A stretch of 10,600 nucleotides of DNA from Solirubrobacteraceae bacterium (GTDB lineage: Bacteria > Actinomycetota > Thermoleophilia > Solirubrobacterales > Solirubrobacteraceae). Where the stretch lies: the NCBI GenBank assembly GCA_030038955.1, contig JASHQV010000457.1, positions 1 to 10,600 of the forward strand, written 5' to 3'. A program made the position numbers and the translations under genes. Positions 1-5,665 of the stretch are shown one piece after another (within the stretch, counting starts at the first letter, position 1; every line of letters begins with the position of its first letter). The notes beneath the pieces were generated by a model, which made no database searches, had not been told where the DNA came from, and saw nothing but the letters and a program-made list of their open reading frames with translations.

Positions 1-704
1 CACATGTTGGTCACGGTCAGCGAAGCGGCTTGGATGCCGCCAACCGGCACCGCCTTCGCGCCGAAGTCGAAGCCGATCAGCGGACGGTGATCGCTCGCGT
101 TGTAGCGCGGCTTGACCTCGATCGTCAGCAACCGTCCGTGCCGGCGCACGACCAGCCGCACCGGGGTCGCGGCCTCGCAGCCGTTGACCTGCCGGCCGGC
201 GCAGCGGTGGCGGCCGATCTCGTTGCGGATCGCGGTCTCGCCGCCCTTGATCCCGTCGGCTGAGACGATCGTGTCACCGAGCTTCAGCACCTTCGCCGCC
301 GGCGTGCCCTTCTCGATCGCGACCACCCTGGTGGACGCCACGTACTGCCCCTGGGAGAGGAACAGCGCCCAGATGATCACGAACGCGATCACGAGGTTGA
401 CGGCCGGGCCGGCGAGGATCACCACCACCCGCTTCCACACCGGCTGGTTGTAGTAGGCGCGCGGCGCCACCTCGGGCGGGATCGGCTCCTCCGGGTTCAT
501 CCCGCTGATCTTCACGTAGCCACCAAGCGGGATCACGGCGACGCCGTACTCGGTCTCACCGATCCGCCGCTTGACCAGCATCGGCCCGAAGAACAGCGAG
601 AAGCGCTCGACGCGCATCCCCACCGCCTTGGCTGCCACGAAGTGGCCGAACTCGTGCAGGATGATCAGCGCGGCGAACCCGAGGAACGCCAGGACATAGG
701 ACAC
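1..704 (-). CDS. rseP: RseP/Rip1-type site-2 intramembrane zinc metalloprotease (M50 family), 3' end outside window
   Basis: About 234 N-terminal residues are visible; the gene runs off the left edge. Residues 17-21 read HEFGH, the zinc-binding HExxH motif of M50 proteases, inside the first hydrophobic segment. A second conserved membrane segment beginning LAGPAVN lies near residues 92-116, followed by a PDZ-like domain (about 125-215, containing GTPAAKVLKLGD). The catalytic Asp motif expected near the C terminus lies beyond the window. Family members cut transmembrane proteins within the bilayer, typically anti-sigma factors already trimmed by a site-1 protease, and also act on signal-peptide remnants. 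The GTG start at 704 gives the usual short N terminus before the first helix. The frame stays open upstream and no good Shine-Dalgarno is visible, so the exact start is uncertain. It is 65 bp downstream of the lipoprotein gene. The order dxr then S2P matches Mycobacterium (dxr-rip1), but with one extra gene inserted. Confidence 0.95.
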   Translation of the reverse strand, partial: MSYVLAFLGFAALIILHEFGHFVAAKAVGMRVERFSLFFGPMLVKRRIGETEYGVAVIPLGGYVKISGMNPEEPIPPEVAPRAYYNQPVWKRVVVILAGPAVNLVIAFVIIWALFLSQGQYVASTRVVAIEKGTPAAKVLKLGDTIVSADGIKGGETAIRNEIGRHRCAGRQVNGCEAATPVRLVVRRHGRLLTIEVKPRYNASDHRPLIGFDFGAKAVPVGGIQAASLTVTNM

Positions 705-737
705 GGCCTCAGTGTGGCAGGCGGATCTGAAGAGCCT

Positions 738-751
738 GGGCGGCGCCGCCC
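738..751. repeat. 14-bp perfect GC palindrome in the lipoprotein-rseP gap
   Basis: GGGCGGCGCCGCCC reads the same on both strands and sits in the 65-bp gap between the lipoprotein stop and the rseP start. It could form a short hairpin in the transcript, but there is no loop of useful size and no T-run. I would not call it a terminator. Chance occurrence is plausible at this G+C. Confidence 0.4.
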
Positions 752-769
752 GGCGCGCCCGCAGGGCGA

Positions 770-1729
770 TCAGCTGAGGCCGATCAGCTTGACGTCGAGC
801 AGGCGCTCAGTCAGAAGCAGCAGCGGCTGGGCGTCAGCCAGCGGCGTCCGGCGTCGCCCATCGATGCTGATGTCGACGCTGCCGCACGCTCCACTGTAGG
901 TCGCCCTTGCCACAGCGGGGCCCGCTCGCTTGAGCCTGAAGGCGAAGATCACCGTGGGCTGGCCGATCCCGAAAGGGCAGGATTCGACTGCCCCGGGCTG
1001 CACGATCGGCAGGCGGTTGAACGCCGCGATCAGCTCGCGCACGACCGCCTGAGCCGTGGCGCGGACGGTCACCCGCGGAAATCGGCCGAGCCGCTCGCGC
1101 GTGACGTCGATCTCGCGGACATCGCCGGGGATGCGCTCGCTCCAGGGTCGCGGCACGATCCACACCACCTGTGCGTCAACCCTCACCCCCGTCGTGTGGG
1201 CGCCAAGCCGTACGAGCTCGATGTTCAGGTCGCGGGACTGGATCACGCCCGACACCGGCGGCCACTCGAAATCGACGAACGCCGCGTCGGGCCGGGGATA
1301 GCGTCTCCCCCAGCCGTCGAGCCGGCCCCCGGAAGGCGTGTGCGACTTGACGAACCTGTAGACCGACGCGAGCGAGCTGGGGACGCGCCACCATCTGTGC
1401 AGGTCGACGAGATCGGCGAGCGCTGGAACCTGCGCCGGCCGGTCGAGCACGCCCCTGTCGCCGGACGGCTCGTGCGAGCGTCGGATCGCGCCACCGGGAA
1501 CGACGGCCTCGCCGAGCAGCGCCCGCGCGTCTTGTCGAGCGGCGGCGCGGTTGCGCGCGGGCGTCGGAGCGGTTGTCGCTGTGTGGGTGGCGGAGCGGGT
1601 GGGCTCTCCAGCGCCCCGCGTACCGTCTGTCACGGCCCCACACGCCGTCAGCGCTCCCGCAACGAGCATGGCGGTCGCCGCCAAGCCGCCTGCTCGTGTG
1701 AGACCTCGGAGCGGGGATCTCCGATTCAT
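770..1729 (-). CDS. putative secreted lipoprotein of unknown function
   Basis: 319 residues; I do not recognise the family. The N terminus is a clear lipoprotein signal: basic residues R3, R4, R8 and R12, a hydrophobic stretch 14-27, and a lipobox LTAC with the modifiable cysteine at C30. Residues about 31-70 are rich in Thr, Ala, Pro and Arg, like a flexible linker from the membrane. The rest looks folded, with regular beta-like stretches, and holds only two further cysteines, C251 and C282, which could form an exported disulfide. No catalytic motif is evident. The ATG at 1729 has no Shine-Dalgarno; a TAGTGT hexamer at 1737-1742 suggests a leaderless transcript. The gene sits between dxr and rseP, which are usually neighbours, and is preceded by 331 bp of repeats. 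The lspA gene in this window encodes the peptidase expected to process such a lipoprotein. Coding is well supported; function is unknown. Confidence 0.8.
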   Translation of the reverse strand: MNRRSPLRGLTRAGGLAATAMLVAGALTACGAVTDGTRGAGEPTRSATHTATTAPTPARNRAAARQDARALLGEAVVPGGAIRRSHEPSGDRGVLDRPAQVPALADLVDLHRWWRVPSSLASVYRFVKSHTPSGGRLDGWGRRYPRPDAAFVDFEWPPVSGVIQSRDLNIELVRLGAHTTGVRVDAQVVWIVPRPWSERIPGDVREIDVTRERLGRFPRVTVRATAQAVVRELIAAFNRLPIVQPGAVESCPFGIGQPTVIFAFRLKRAGPAVARATYSGACGSVDISIDGRRRTPLADAQPLLLLTERLLDVKLIGLS

Positions 1730-1736
1730 CTAGAAC

Positions 1737-1742
1737 ACACTA
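1737..1742 (-). promoter_or_regulatory. candidate -10 element of the lipoprotein gene (leaderless)
   Basis: The minus strand reads TAGTGT, fitting TANNNT, and its last T is 8 nt before the A of the ATG at 1729. Transcription would then start at or one base before the start codon, which explains the missing Shine-Dalgarno. No convincing -35 hexamer is seen at 16-18 nt. Confidence 0.35.
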
Positions 1743-1780
1743 CGTCCGAACGCCAGCGGCATCACGCGCTCAGACGTGTT

Positions 1781-1900
1781 CCAGCGCGCAAACTGGACGA
1801 CGCCGCGGCGATTTGCGCGCCCGAACACGTTTTTCGTGCTCTGGCGCGCAAACTGGCGTGACCAGCGACAGTTTGCGCGCGCGAACAGCTCCAGATTCCA
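1781..1900. repeat. duplicated ~60-bp unit of interlocking GCGCGCAAA/TTTGCGCGC inverted repeats
   Basis: GCGCGCAAA occurs at 1784-1792 and 1844-1852; its exact complement TTTGCGCGC occurs at 1812-1820 and 1872-1880. Each arm is offset by exactly 60 bp between copies, so 1781-1840 and 1841-1900 are diverged copies of one unit. Arms can pair in three ways: 1784-1792 with 1812-1820; 1844-1855 with 1869-1880 (12 bp, 13-nt loop); or 1812-1829 with 1835-1852 (18-bp stem with two mismatches, loop TTTTT). The middle hairpin excludes the other two. No T-run follows on either strand, so this is not a standard intrinsic terminator. Confidence 0.75.
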
Positions 1901-1988
1901 GCGCAACGCGCCCTACAGGTAAGCGCAACGCGCCTTATGGGTCAGCGCAACGCGCCCTACGGGTCCGCGCAACGCGCCTTGCGGGTCC
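1901..1988. repeat. 4 x 22-bp tandem direct repeat
   Basis: Units start at 1901, 1923, 1945 and 1967 with an exact 22-bp period. The first 12 bases, GCGCAACGCGCC, are identical in all four; the remaining 10 vary around CTACGGGTCC. Units 1 and 3 resemble each other (CCTAC), as do 2 and 4 (CTTAT or CTTGC), so the array may have grown by doubling a 44-bp pair. The constant part contains GCGC-AAC-GCGC, a near-palindrome. A 22-bp period is close to two helical turns, so each core faces the same side of the DNA, as in protein-binding arrays. Function is inference. Confidence 0.85.
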
Positions 1989-2009
1989 CCGGCTGATTAC
2001 ACCCAGCTT

Positions 2010-2044
2010 GGATCCCGTTCACAGGGATCCCCGCAGCGGGATCC
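2010..2044. terminator. alternative GGATCCC/GGGATCC hairpins downstream of dxr
   Basis: GGATCC occurs at 2010-2015, 2025-2030 and 2039-2044. Copy 1 pairs with copy 2 as a 7-bp stem with a 7-nt loop (2010-2016 with 2024-2030); copy 2 pairs with copy 3 as a 7-bp stem with a 6-nt loop (2025-2031 with 2038-2044). Only one can form at a time. They lie 17-51 bp beyond the dxr stop, where a terminator would be expected, but there is no T-run on the minus strand. A U-less terminator is possible but unproven. Confidence 0.4.
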
Positions 2045-2060
2045 GCGCCACGATCCGCGC

Positions 2061-3221
2061 TCAGGCCGCGGCGCGCTCCTCCACCAGCGATGCTGCCACG
2101 GCCCGTGCCTGGGCGTCGGCGTCGGTGAGCGAGTCGAACGACTGCACCTGCTCGACCCCGAGGCGGCTCAGCGTGTCCTCGATCACCGCGGCGATCCCGA
2201 GAAATGGCAGCCGGCCACCGAGGAACGCGTGCACGGCCACCTCGTTGGCCGCGTTCAACGTGCACGGGGCGGTGCCGCCGGCCTGCCCCGCGGCCCGTGC
2301 CAGCCGCAGGCAGGCGAACGTCTCCTCGTCGGGCGGTTCGAACGTGAGCCGGCCGAGCGCCGCCAGGTCGAGGCGGGCGACGGGGACGTCGACGCGCTCG
2401 GGCAGGTGTAGCGCATACGAGATCGGGACGCGCATGTCCGGGTGCCCGAGGTGCGCCAGGGTGGCGCCGTCGCACAGCGCGATCAGGCCGTGGATGATCG
2501 ACTGGGGATGGACGACCACGTCGATCTGCTCGTACGGCGTGCCGAACAGATGATGCGCCTCGATCAGCTCCAGCCCCTTGTTCATCAGGGTTGCGCAATC
2601 GATTGTGATCTTGCCGCCCATCGACCAGGTGGGGTGTGCAAGCGCGCCCTCGACGGTCACGTCGGCGAGCTGCTCGACGCTGCGCCCCCGGAACGGGCCA
2701 CCGGAGGCGGTCAGGATCAGGCGCTCGATCGTCCCGGCTCCCTCTCTCATGATCAGCTGGTGCAGGGCGGAGTGCTCCGAGTCGACGGGGATGATCGTCG
2801 CCCCGGTGGCCTCGGCCAGCTGCGTGACCAGCTCGCCCCCAACCACCAGCGACTCCTTGTTGGCCAGCGCCAGGTCGATGCCCTCGCCGAGCGTCGCCAC
2901 CGCTGGCAACAGCCCAGCGGAGCCGACGATCGCGTTGAGCACGAGATCGCAGGCGGACTCCGTGACCAGCGAGACGAGGCCGTCGGGGCCGGACAGGATC
3001 TCGCCGCCGGTCCACGCCTCCGCAGCCTGGGCCGCCGCGTCCACGTCCGCCACCGCAATCCGCCCGACGCCGTGCTCGGCGGCCTGCCGCGTGAGCGTTC
3101 GCCAGTCGTGGCCGGCGCTCAGGCCAACCACCTGCAGCTCGCCGCCGCTGCGGCCAACGACGTCGAGCGCCTGCACCCCGATCGAGCCGGTGGAGCCGAG
3201 AATGACCAGGCGACGCGGCAC
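2061..3221 (-). CDS. dxr: 1-deoxy-D-xylulose 5-phosphate reductoisomerase
   Basis: 386 residues, normal length for DXR. It catalyses the NADPH-dependent rearrangement and reduction of DXP to 2-C-methyl-D-erythritol 4-phosphate, the committed step of the MEP isoprenoid pathway, in the cytosol. Residues 9-15 (GSTGSIG) form the NADPH-binding loop. LANKESLVVGGELV is at 119-132. Metal ligands D147 and E149 lie in PVDSEHSAL, and the third, E218, in NKGLE after WSMGGK. TASGGPF (171-177), HPQSIIHG and a C-terminal NAANE are also present. The GTG at 3221 places the Rossmann strand at residue 4 as in the family; the frame is open further upstream, but those codons translate the ~69-bp repeat and are not DXR-like. 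No Shine-Dalgarno precedes it; a TACAAT box suggests leaderless expression separate from cdsA. Its product feeds the UppS pathway encoded just upstream. Confidence 0.97.
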   Translation of the reverse strand: MPRRLVILGSTGSIGVQALDVVGRSGGELQVVGLSAGHDWRTLTRQAAEHGVGRIAVADVDAAAQAAEAWTGGEILSGPDGLVSLVTESACDLVLNAIVGSAGLLPAVATLGEGIDLALANKESLVVGGELVTQLAEATGATIIPVDSEHSALHQLIMREGAGTIERLILTASGGPFRGRSVEQLADVTVEGALAHPTWSMGGKITIDCATLMNKGLELIEAHHLFGTPYEQIDVVVHPQSIIHGLIALCDGATLAHLGHPDMRVPISYALHLPERVDVPVARLDLAALGRLTFEPPDEETFACLRLARAAGQAGGTAPCTLNAANEVAVHAFLGGRLPFLGIAAVIEDTLSRLGVEQVQSFDSLTDADAQARAVAASLVEERAAA

Positions 3222-3227
3222 GGGCCG

Positions 3228-3233
3228 ATTGTA
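3228..3233 (-). promoter_or_regulatory. candidate -10 element of dxr (leaderless)
   Basis: The minus strand reads TACAAT, a 5/6 match to TATAAT, with its last T 7 nt before the G of the GTG start at 3221. That is the normal -10 to transcription-start distance, so the message would begin at the start codon. The -35 region is weak. This fits the lack of a ribosome-binding site and of any overlap with cdsA. Confidence 0.5.
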
Positions 3234-3260
3234 GGTCGCGCGCAATCCGATCCAGTCGGG

Positions 3261-3435
3261 CGCCGCCCAACCCGACCCACACGCCAGATCCCACGTCGCA
3301 AACCCGACCCCAAACGCACGCCGAGTCAGACGCCGCCAACCCGACCCACGCGCCAGGCCCCACGTCGCCAACCCGACCCACACACACGCCAGGTCGCACG
3401 CCGCCAACCCGACCCCAGACTCACGCCGAGTCGAG
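3261..3435. repeat. compound ~69-bp direct repeat (about 2.5 copies) between cdsA and dxr
   Basis: The decamer AACCCGACCC occurs five times, at 3269, 3301, 3338, 3370 and 3406. Spacings alternate 32, 37, 32 and 36 bp, giving a higher-order unit of 68-69 bp that begins CGCCGCC at 3261, 3331 and 3399. Between cores, the segments ACGCCAG and ACGCCGAGTC recur. The minus strand is G-rich (GGGTCGGGTTGG per core), so two-tetrad G-quadruplexes are conceivable. The array covers the stretch from about 40 to 215 bp upstream of the proposed dxr start and nearly all of the 237-bp cdsA-dxr gap. Confidence 0.8.
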
Positions 3436-3458
3436 CTGGCCCGCCCGCCCAGCCGAAC

Positions 3459-4367
3459 TCACGTATGGGGCAGCGCCACCCAGATGTAGTACGCCGCCAC
3501 CACGGTGAAGCTGATCGCGTCGAGGCGGTCGAGCGCGCCGCCGTGCGCGCCGAACAGGCGACCGGCGTCCTTGGTGCCTGCGTCTCGCTTGATCAGCGAC
3601 TCGAACAGGTCGCCGATCGGCGCCAGCACCGCGACCATCAATCCGAGACCGAGCGCGTTGCTCGGCGTCAGCCACGGCTGGTAGAGCCCCGCCACGTATA
3701 CGGCCACGATCGCGACCAGCATCCCGCACACCAGCCCCTCGACGGTCTTGTGCGGGGAGATCGCGGGAGCCAGCAGACGGTGCCCGAACAGCCGACCGCC
3801 GAGGTAGGCGCCGGTGTCCCCGAGGAACGTGCCCAGCATCACATCGATCAGGATGCCGCCGCCGTCCGGCAGCTGGCGCAGCAGGATCGAGTGCGAAAAG
3901 GCGAACCCGATCCAGTAGATGCCGAGCAGCGTGCCCGCGATCGAGATCGTCGCGCCCCCACGCTGACCGCGCAGCGCCACCGCCAGGAACAGCACCGGCA
4001 CCGCGATCAGCGCCGCCTCCAGCACCTCCCGGTGGTTGCCGTAGCGCGCCGCCAGGCACATCCCGATGACCGCCGCGCAGCCGATCGGCACCACCGGTCG
4101 CCAGCGCTCGAGCATCCGGTAGAGCTCGGTCACGCAGGCAAGCCCGATGAGGATCATCAGCACCGCCCACGCGGTCCCGCCGACGTCGTCGAAGCCGACC
4201 GCGAGGACCGCCAGCGGGATCGCGATCGCCACTCGCGCCAGCAGCTCGGAGCCGCGCCCGCGGGCCTGCTGTGGCTGCTCGCGACGGCCGCCCTGCCGCG
4301 GCTGCGGCGGGGGTTGCGCTCCGCGGTGGGGCGATCCCTGCTCGGAAGGACGGTGGGCGGTGTCCAT
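3459..4367 (-). CDS. cdsA: phosphatidate cytidylyltransferase (CDP-diacylglycerol synthase)
   Basis: 302 residues. It makes CDP-diacylglycerol from CTP and phosphatidic acid, the precursor of phosphatidylglycerol, cardiolipin and phosphatidylinositol, at the cytoplasmic membrane. The protein is strongly hydrophobic, with roughly seven or eight membrane segments. The family signature near the C terminus spans residues 257-283: SLIKR, then TKD, then HGG and DRLD, matching the known S-x-x-KR-x4-KD...HGG-x-x-DR-x-D pattern. The first ~44 residues are a hydrophilic Pro/Gln/Arg-rich extension before the first helix, a common but variable feature in actinobacterial CdsA. The ATG at 4367 shares one base with the uppS stop (TGATG), and a G-rich stretch GGGGG lies 6 nt upstream, so translation is probably coupled. 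No gene follows for 237 bp, so this looks like the end of the rpsB cluster. Confidence 0.95.
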   Translation of the reverse strand: MDTAHRPSEQGSPHRGAQPPPQPRQGGRREQPQQARGRGSELLARVAIAIPLAVLAVGFDDVGGTAWAVLMILIGLACVTELYRMLERWRPVVPIGCAAVIGMCLAARYGNHREVLEAALIAVPVLFLAVALRGQRGGATISIAGTLLGIYWIGFAFSHSILLRQLPDGGGILIDVMLGTFLGDTGAYLGGRLFGHRLLAPAISPHKTVEGLVCGMLVAIVAVYVAGLYQPWLTPSNALGLGLMVAVLAPIGDLFESLIKRDAGTKDAGRLFGAHGGALDRLDAISFTVVAAYYIWVALPHT

Positions 4368-5092
4368 CAGCGACCCCCAAAGCGCCGCTGCCTGGAGGCG
4401 AACTCGCCGAGGCTCGCGGCGAACGCCTCGCGCGAGAAGTCGGGCCACAGCTCGTCACGGAAGACGAACTCGGAGTAGGCGGACTGCCACATCAGGTAGT
4501 TCGACAGCCGCTGCTCGCCGCTGGTGCGGATGATCAGATCGGGGTCGTGCATCTCCGGCGCATACAGGTGACGCCGGAACTCCTCCTCGCCACCGCCCGA
4601 GTAGCGCTCGGCCGCGTCGAGGATCTCCGCGCGCCCGCCGTAGTTGAACGCCACGTACAGCGTGATCCGCTCGTTGCCGGCGGTGACCGACTCGGCCCAG
4701 CGCATCTTCTCGAGCAGCCGCCGTGGGATCGGCGCGGCGCGCCGGCCGATGAACCGCAGCCGCACCCCCTCGGCGTTCAGCTCCGACGTCTCGGCGTCGA
4801 TGCGACGCGCGAACATCCGCATCAGCCCGGTCACCTCCGCCCGTGACCGGTTCCAGTTCTCGGTCGAGAACGAGTACACGGTCAGCTCCTTGATGCCGAA
4901 GCGGACGGCGTCTCGCAGACGCTCCTTGACGACGTCGGCGCCCGCCTCGTGTCCGCGCAGCGCGGGCAGACCCTGGCGCTTCGCCCAACGTCCGTTCCCG
5001 TCGGTGATGATCGCCACGTAGCGGGGACCCTCGCCCGGGGCCGGTCCCTCGACCGCCCCCTCGGACGAGTCCTGGGGAGCGCTCTCGGCCAA
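4367..5092 (-). CDS. uppS: isoprenyl transferase (undecaprenyl/decaprenyl diphosphate synthase, cis-prenyltransferase)
   Basis: 241 residues. It extends a short allylic diphosphate with isopentenyl diphosphate units to make the cis-polyprenyl carrier for peptidoglycan and other wall polymers. The diphosphate-binding motif DGNGRWA is at residues 31-37, with catalytic D31. SFSTENWNR and the C-terminal RTSGEQRLSNYLMWQSAYSE are the other diagnostic motifs. Residues 1-23 are an acidic, Pro/Gly-rich extension. The residue before D31 is Thr where most relatives have Met. The start is TTG at 5092, supported by GGAGG 8 nt upstream and only 3 bp after the frr stop; no better start exists before the first conserved strand. 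It overlaps cdsA by one base. Chain length cannot be read from sequence alone, so undecaprenyl versus decaprenyl is open. Confidence 0.95.
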   Translation of the reverse strand: MAESAPQDSSEGAVEGPAPGEGPRYVAIITDGNGRWAKRQGLPALRGHEAGADVVKERLRDAVRFGIKELTVYSFSTENWNRSRAEVTGLMRMFARRIDAETSELNAEGVRLRFIGRRAAPIPRRLLEKMRWAESVTAGNERITLYVAFNYGGRAEILDAAERYSGGGEEEFRRHLYAPEMHDPDLIIRTSGEQRLSNYLMWQSAYSEFVFRDELWPDFSREAFAASLGEFASRQRRFGGR

Positions 5093-5095
5093 CCG

Positions 5096-5665
5096 CTACA
5101 CCTCCAGGATCTCTGCTTCCTTGAGCTTCAGCAGCTCCTCGAGCTCGGCGATGCGCGCGTCGGTCAGCTTCTGAAGCTCCTGCTCGGCCCGGTGCTCGTC
5201 GTCGGAGCCGGTCTCGCCCGCCTCCTTCAGCTCGCGCAGCTCGTGCATCACGTCCCGCCGGATGTTGCGGATCGCAACCCGGCCCTCCTCGGCGAGGTGA
5301 CGGACGACCTTGACGAGCTCATGCCGCCGCTCCTCCGTCAGCTCGGGCACCTGTAGGCGGATCAGGGCGCCGTCATTGGACGGCGTCAGCCCGACGTCGG
5401 ATTCGAGGATCGCCCGCTCGATCGCCTTCAGCGCGGTCTTGTCGTAAGGCTGGATCGTCAGCATCCGGCCCTCGGGAGCGCTGATCGCAGCCATCTGCTT
5501 GAGCGGGGTCACGGCTCCGTAGTAGTCGACCTGGATGCGATCCAGCAGCGCCGGGCTGGCGCGGCCAGTGCGGATCGTGCCGAACTCATGGCGCGTCGAC
5601 TCGACGGACTTTGCCATCCGCTCGCGCCCATCGCTCAGGAGTTCGTCTATCAGCTCGGGGCTCAT
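5096..5665 (-). CDS. frr: ribosome recycling factor
   Basis: 189 residues, close to the usual ~185. With EF-G it splits the post-termination ribosome so the subunits can be reused. Visible features are the conserved RTGRASPALLDRIQVDYYG stretch, IQPYDKTALKAIERAI, the SNDG loop, and the long helical bundle containing RRHELVK, RVAIRNIRRD and a highly charged C-terminal helix. The frame is open for 33 codons further upstream, but that part is out-of-frame pyrH coding. The ATG at 5665 forms an ATGA overlap with the pyrH stop and gives the standard N terminus MSPELIDELL. There is no strong Shine-Dalgarno, so translation probably depends on coupling to pyrH. It ends 3 bp before uppS. Confidence 0.97.
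   Translation of the reverse strand: MSPELIDELLSDGRERMAKSVESTRHEFGTIRTGRASPALLDRIQVDYYGAVTPLKQMAAISAPEGRMLTIQPYDKTALKAIERAILESDVGLTPSNDGALIRLQVPELTEERRHELVKVVRHLAEEGRVAIRNIRRDVMHELRELKEAGETGSDDEHRAEQELQKLTDARIAELEELLKLKEAEILEV
5101..5105 (-). promoter_or_regulatory. Shine-Dalgarno site fixing the uppS TTG start
   Basis: The minus strand reads GGAGG inside the last codons of frr, 8 nt before TTG at 5092. Perfect match and ideal spacing support use of this rare start codon. Confidence 0.75.

Larger units (their letters stand above)
1730..2060. other. 331-bp non-coding, repeat-rich region between dxr and the lipoprotein gene
   Basis: No credible gene is present. From left to right it holds the candidate lipoprotein -10 element (1737-1742), a duplicated ~60-bp unit of interlocking inverted repeats (1781-1900), four 22-bp tandem units (1901-1988), and three GGATCC-centred repeats that can form alternative hairpins just after the dxr stop (2010-2044). 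The repeats therefore occupy most of the upstream side of the lipoprotein promoter and the downstream side of dxr. Confidence 0.8.

Noticed and set aside
1812..1852. Intrinsic terminator (18-bp stem, T5 loop)
   Set aside because: The T residues are in the loop, not after the stem, on either strand. It lies over 200 bp from the dxr stop.
1901..1988. CRISPR array
   Set aside because: Units are contiguous 22-mers with no unique spacers, and no cas genes are near.
3222..3407. Longer N terminus for DXR (62 extra residues)
   Set aside because: It would translate the ~69-bp repeat. The family N terminus begins at the GTG at 3221, which has its own -10-like box.
2442..4478. 678-codon open frame on the plus strand
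   Set aside because: It is antisense to dxr, the repeat gap and cdsA, has a low-complexity Arg/Asp/His/Gln composition typical of the complement of GC-rich genes, and matches no family I recognise. The minus-strand genes carry all diagnostic motifs.
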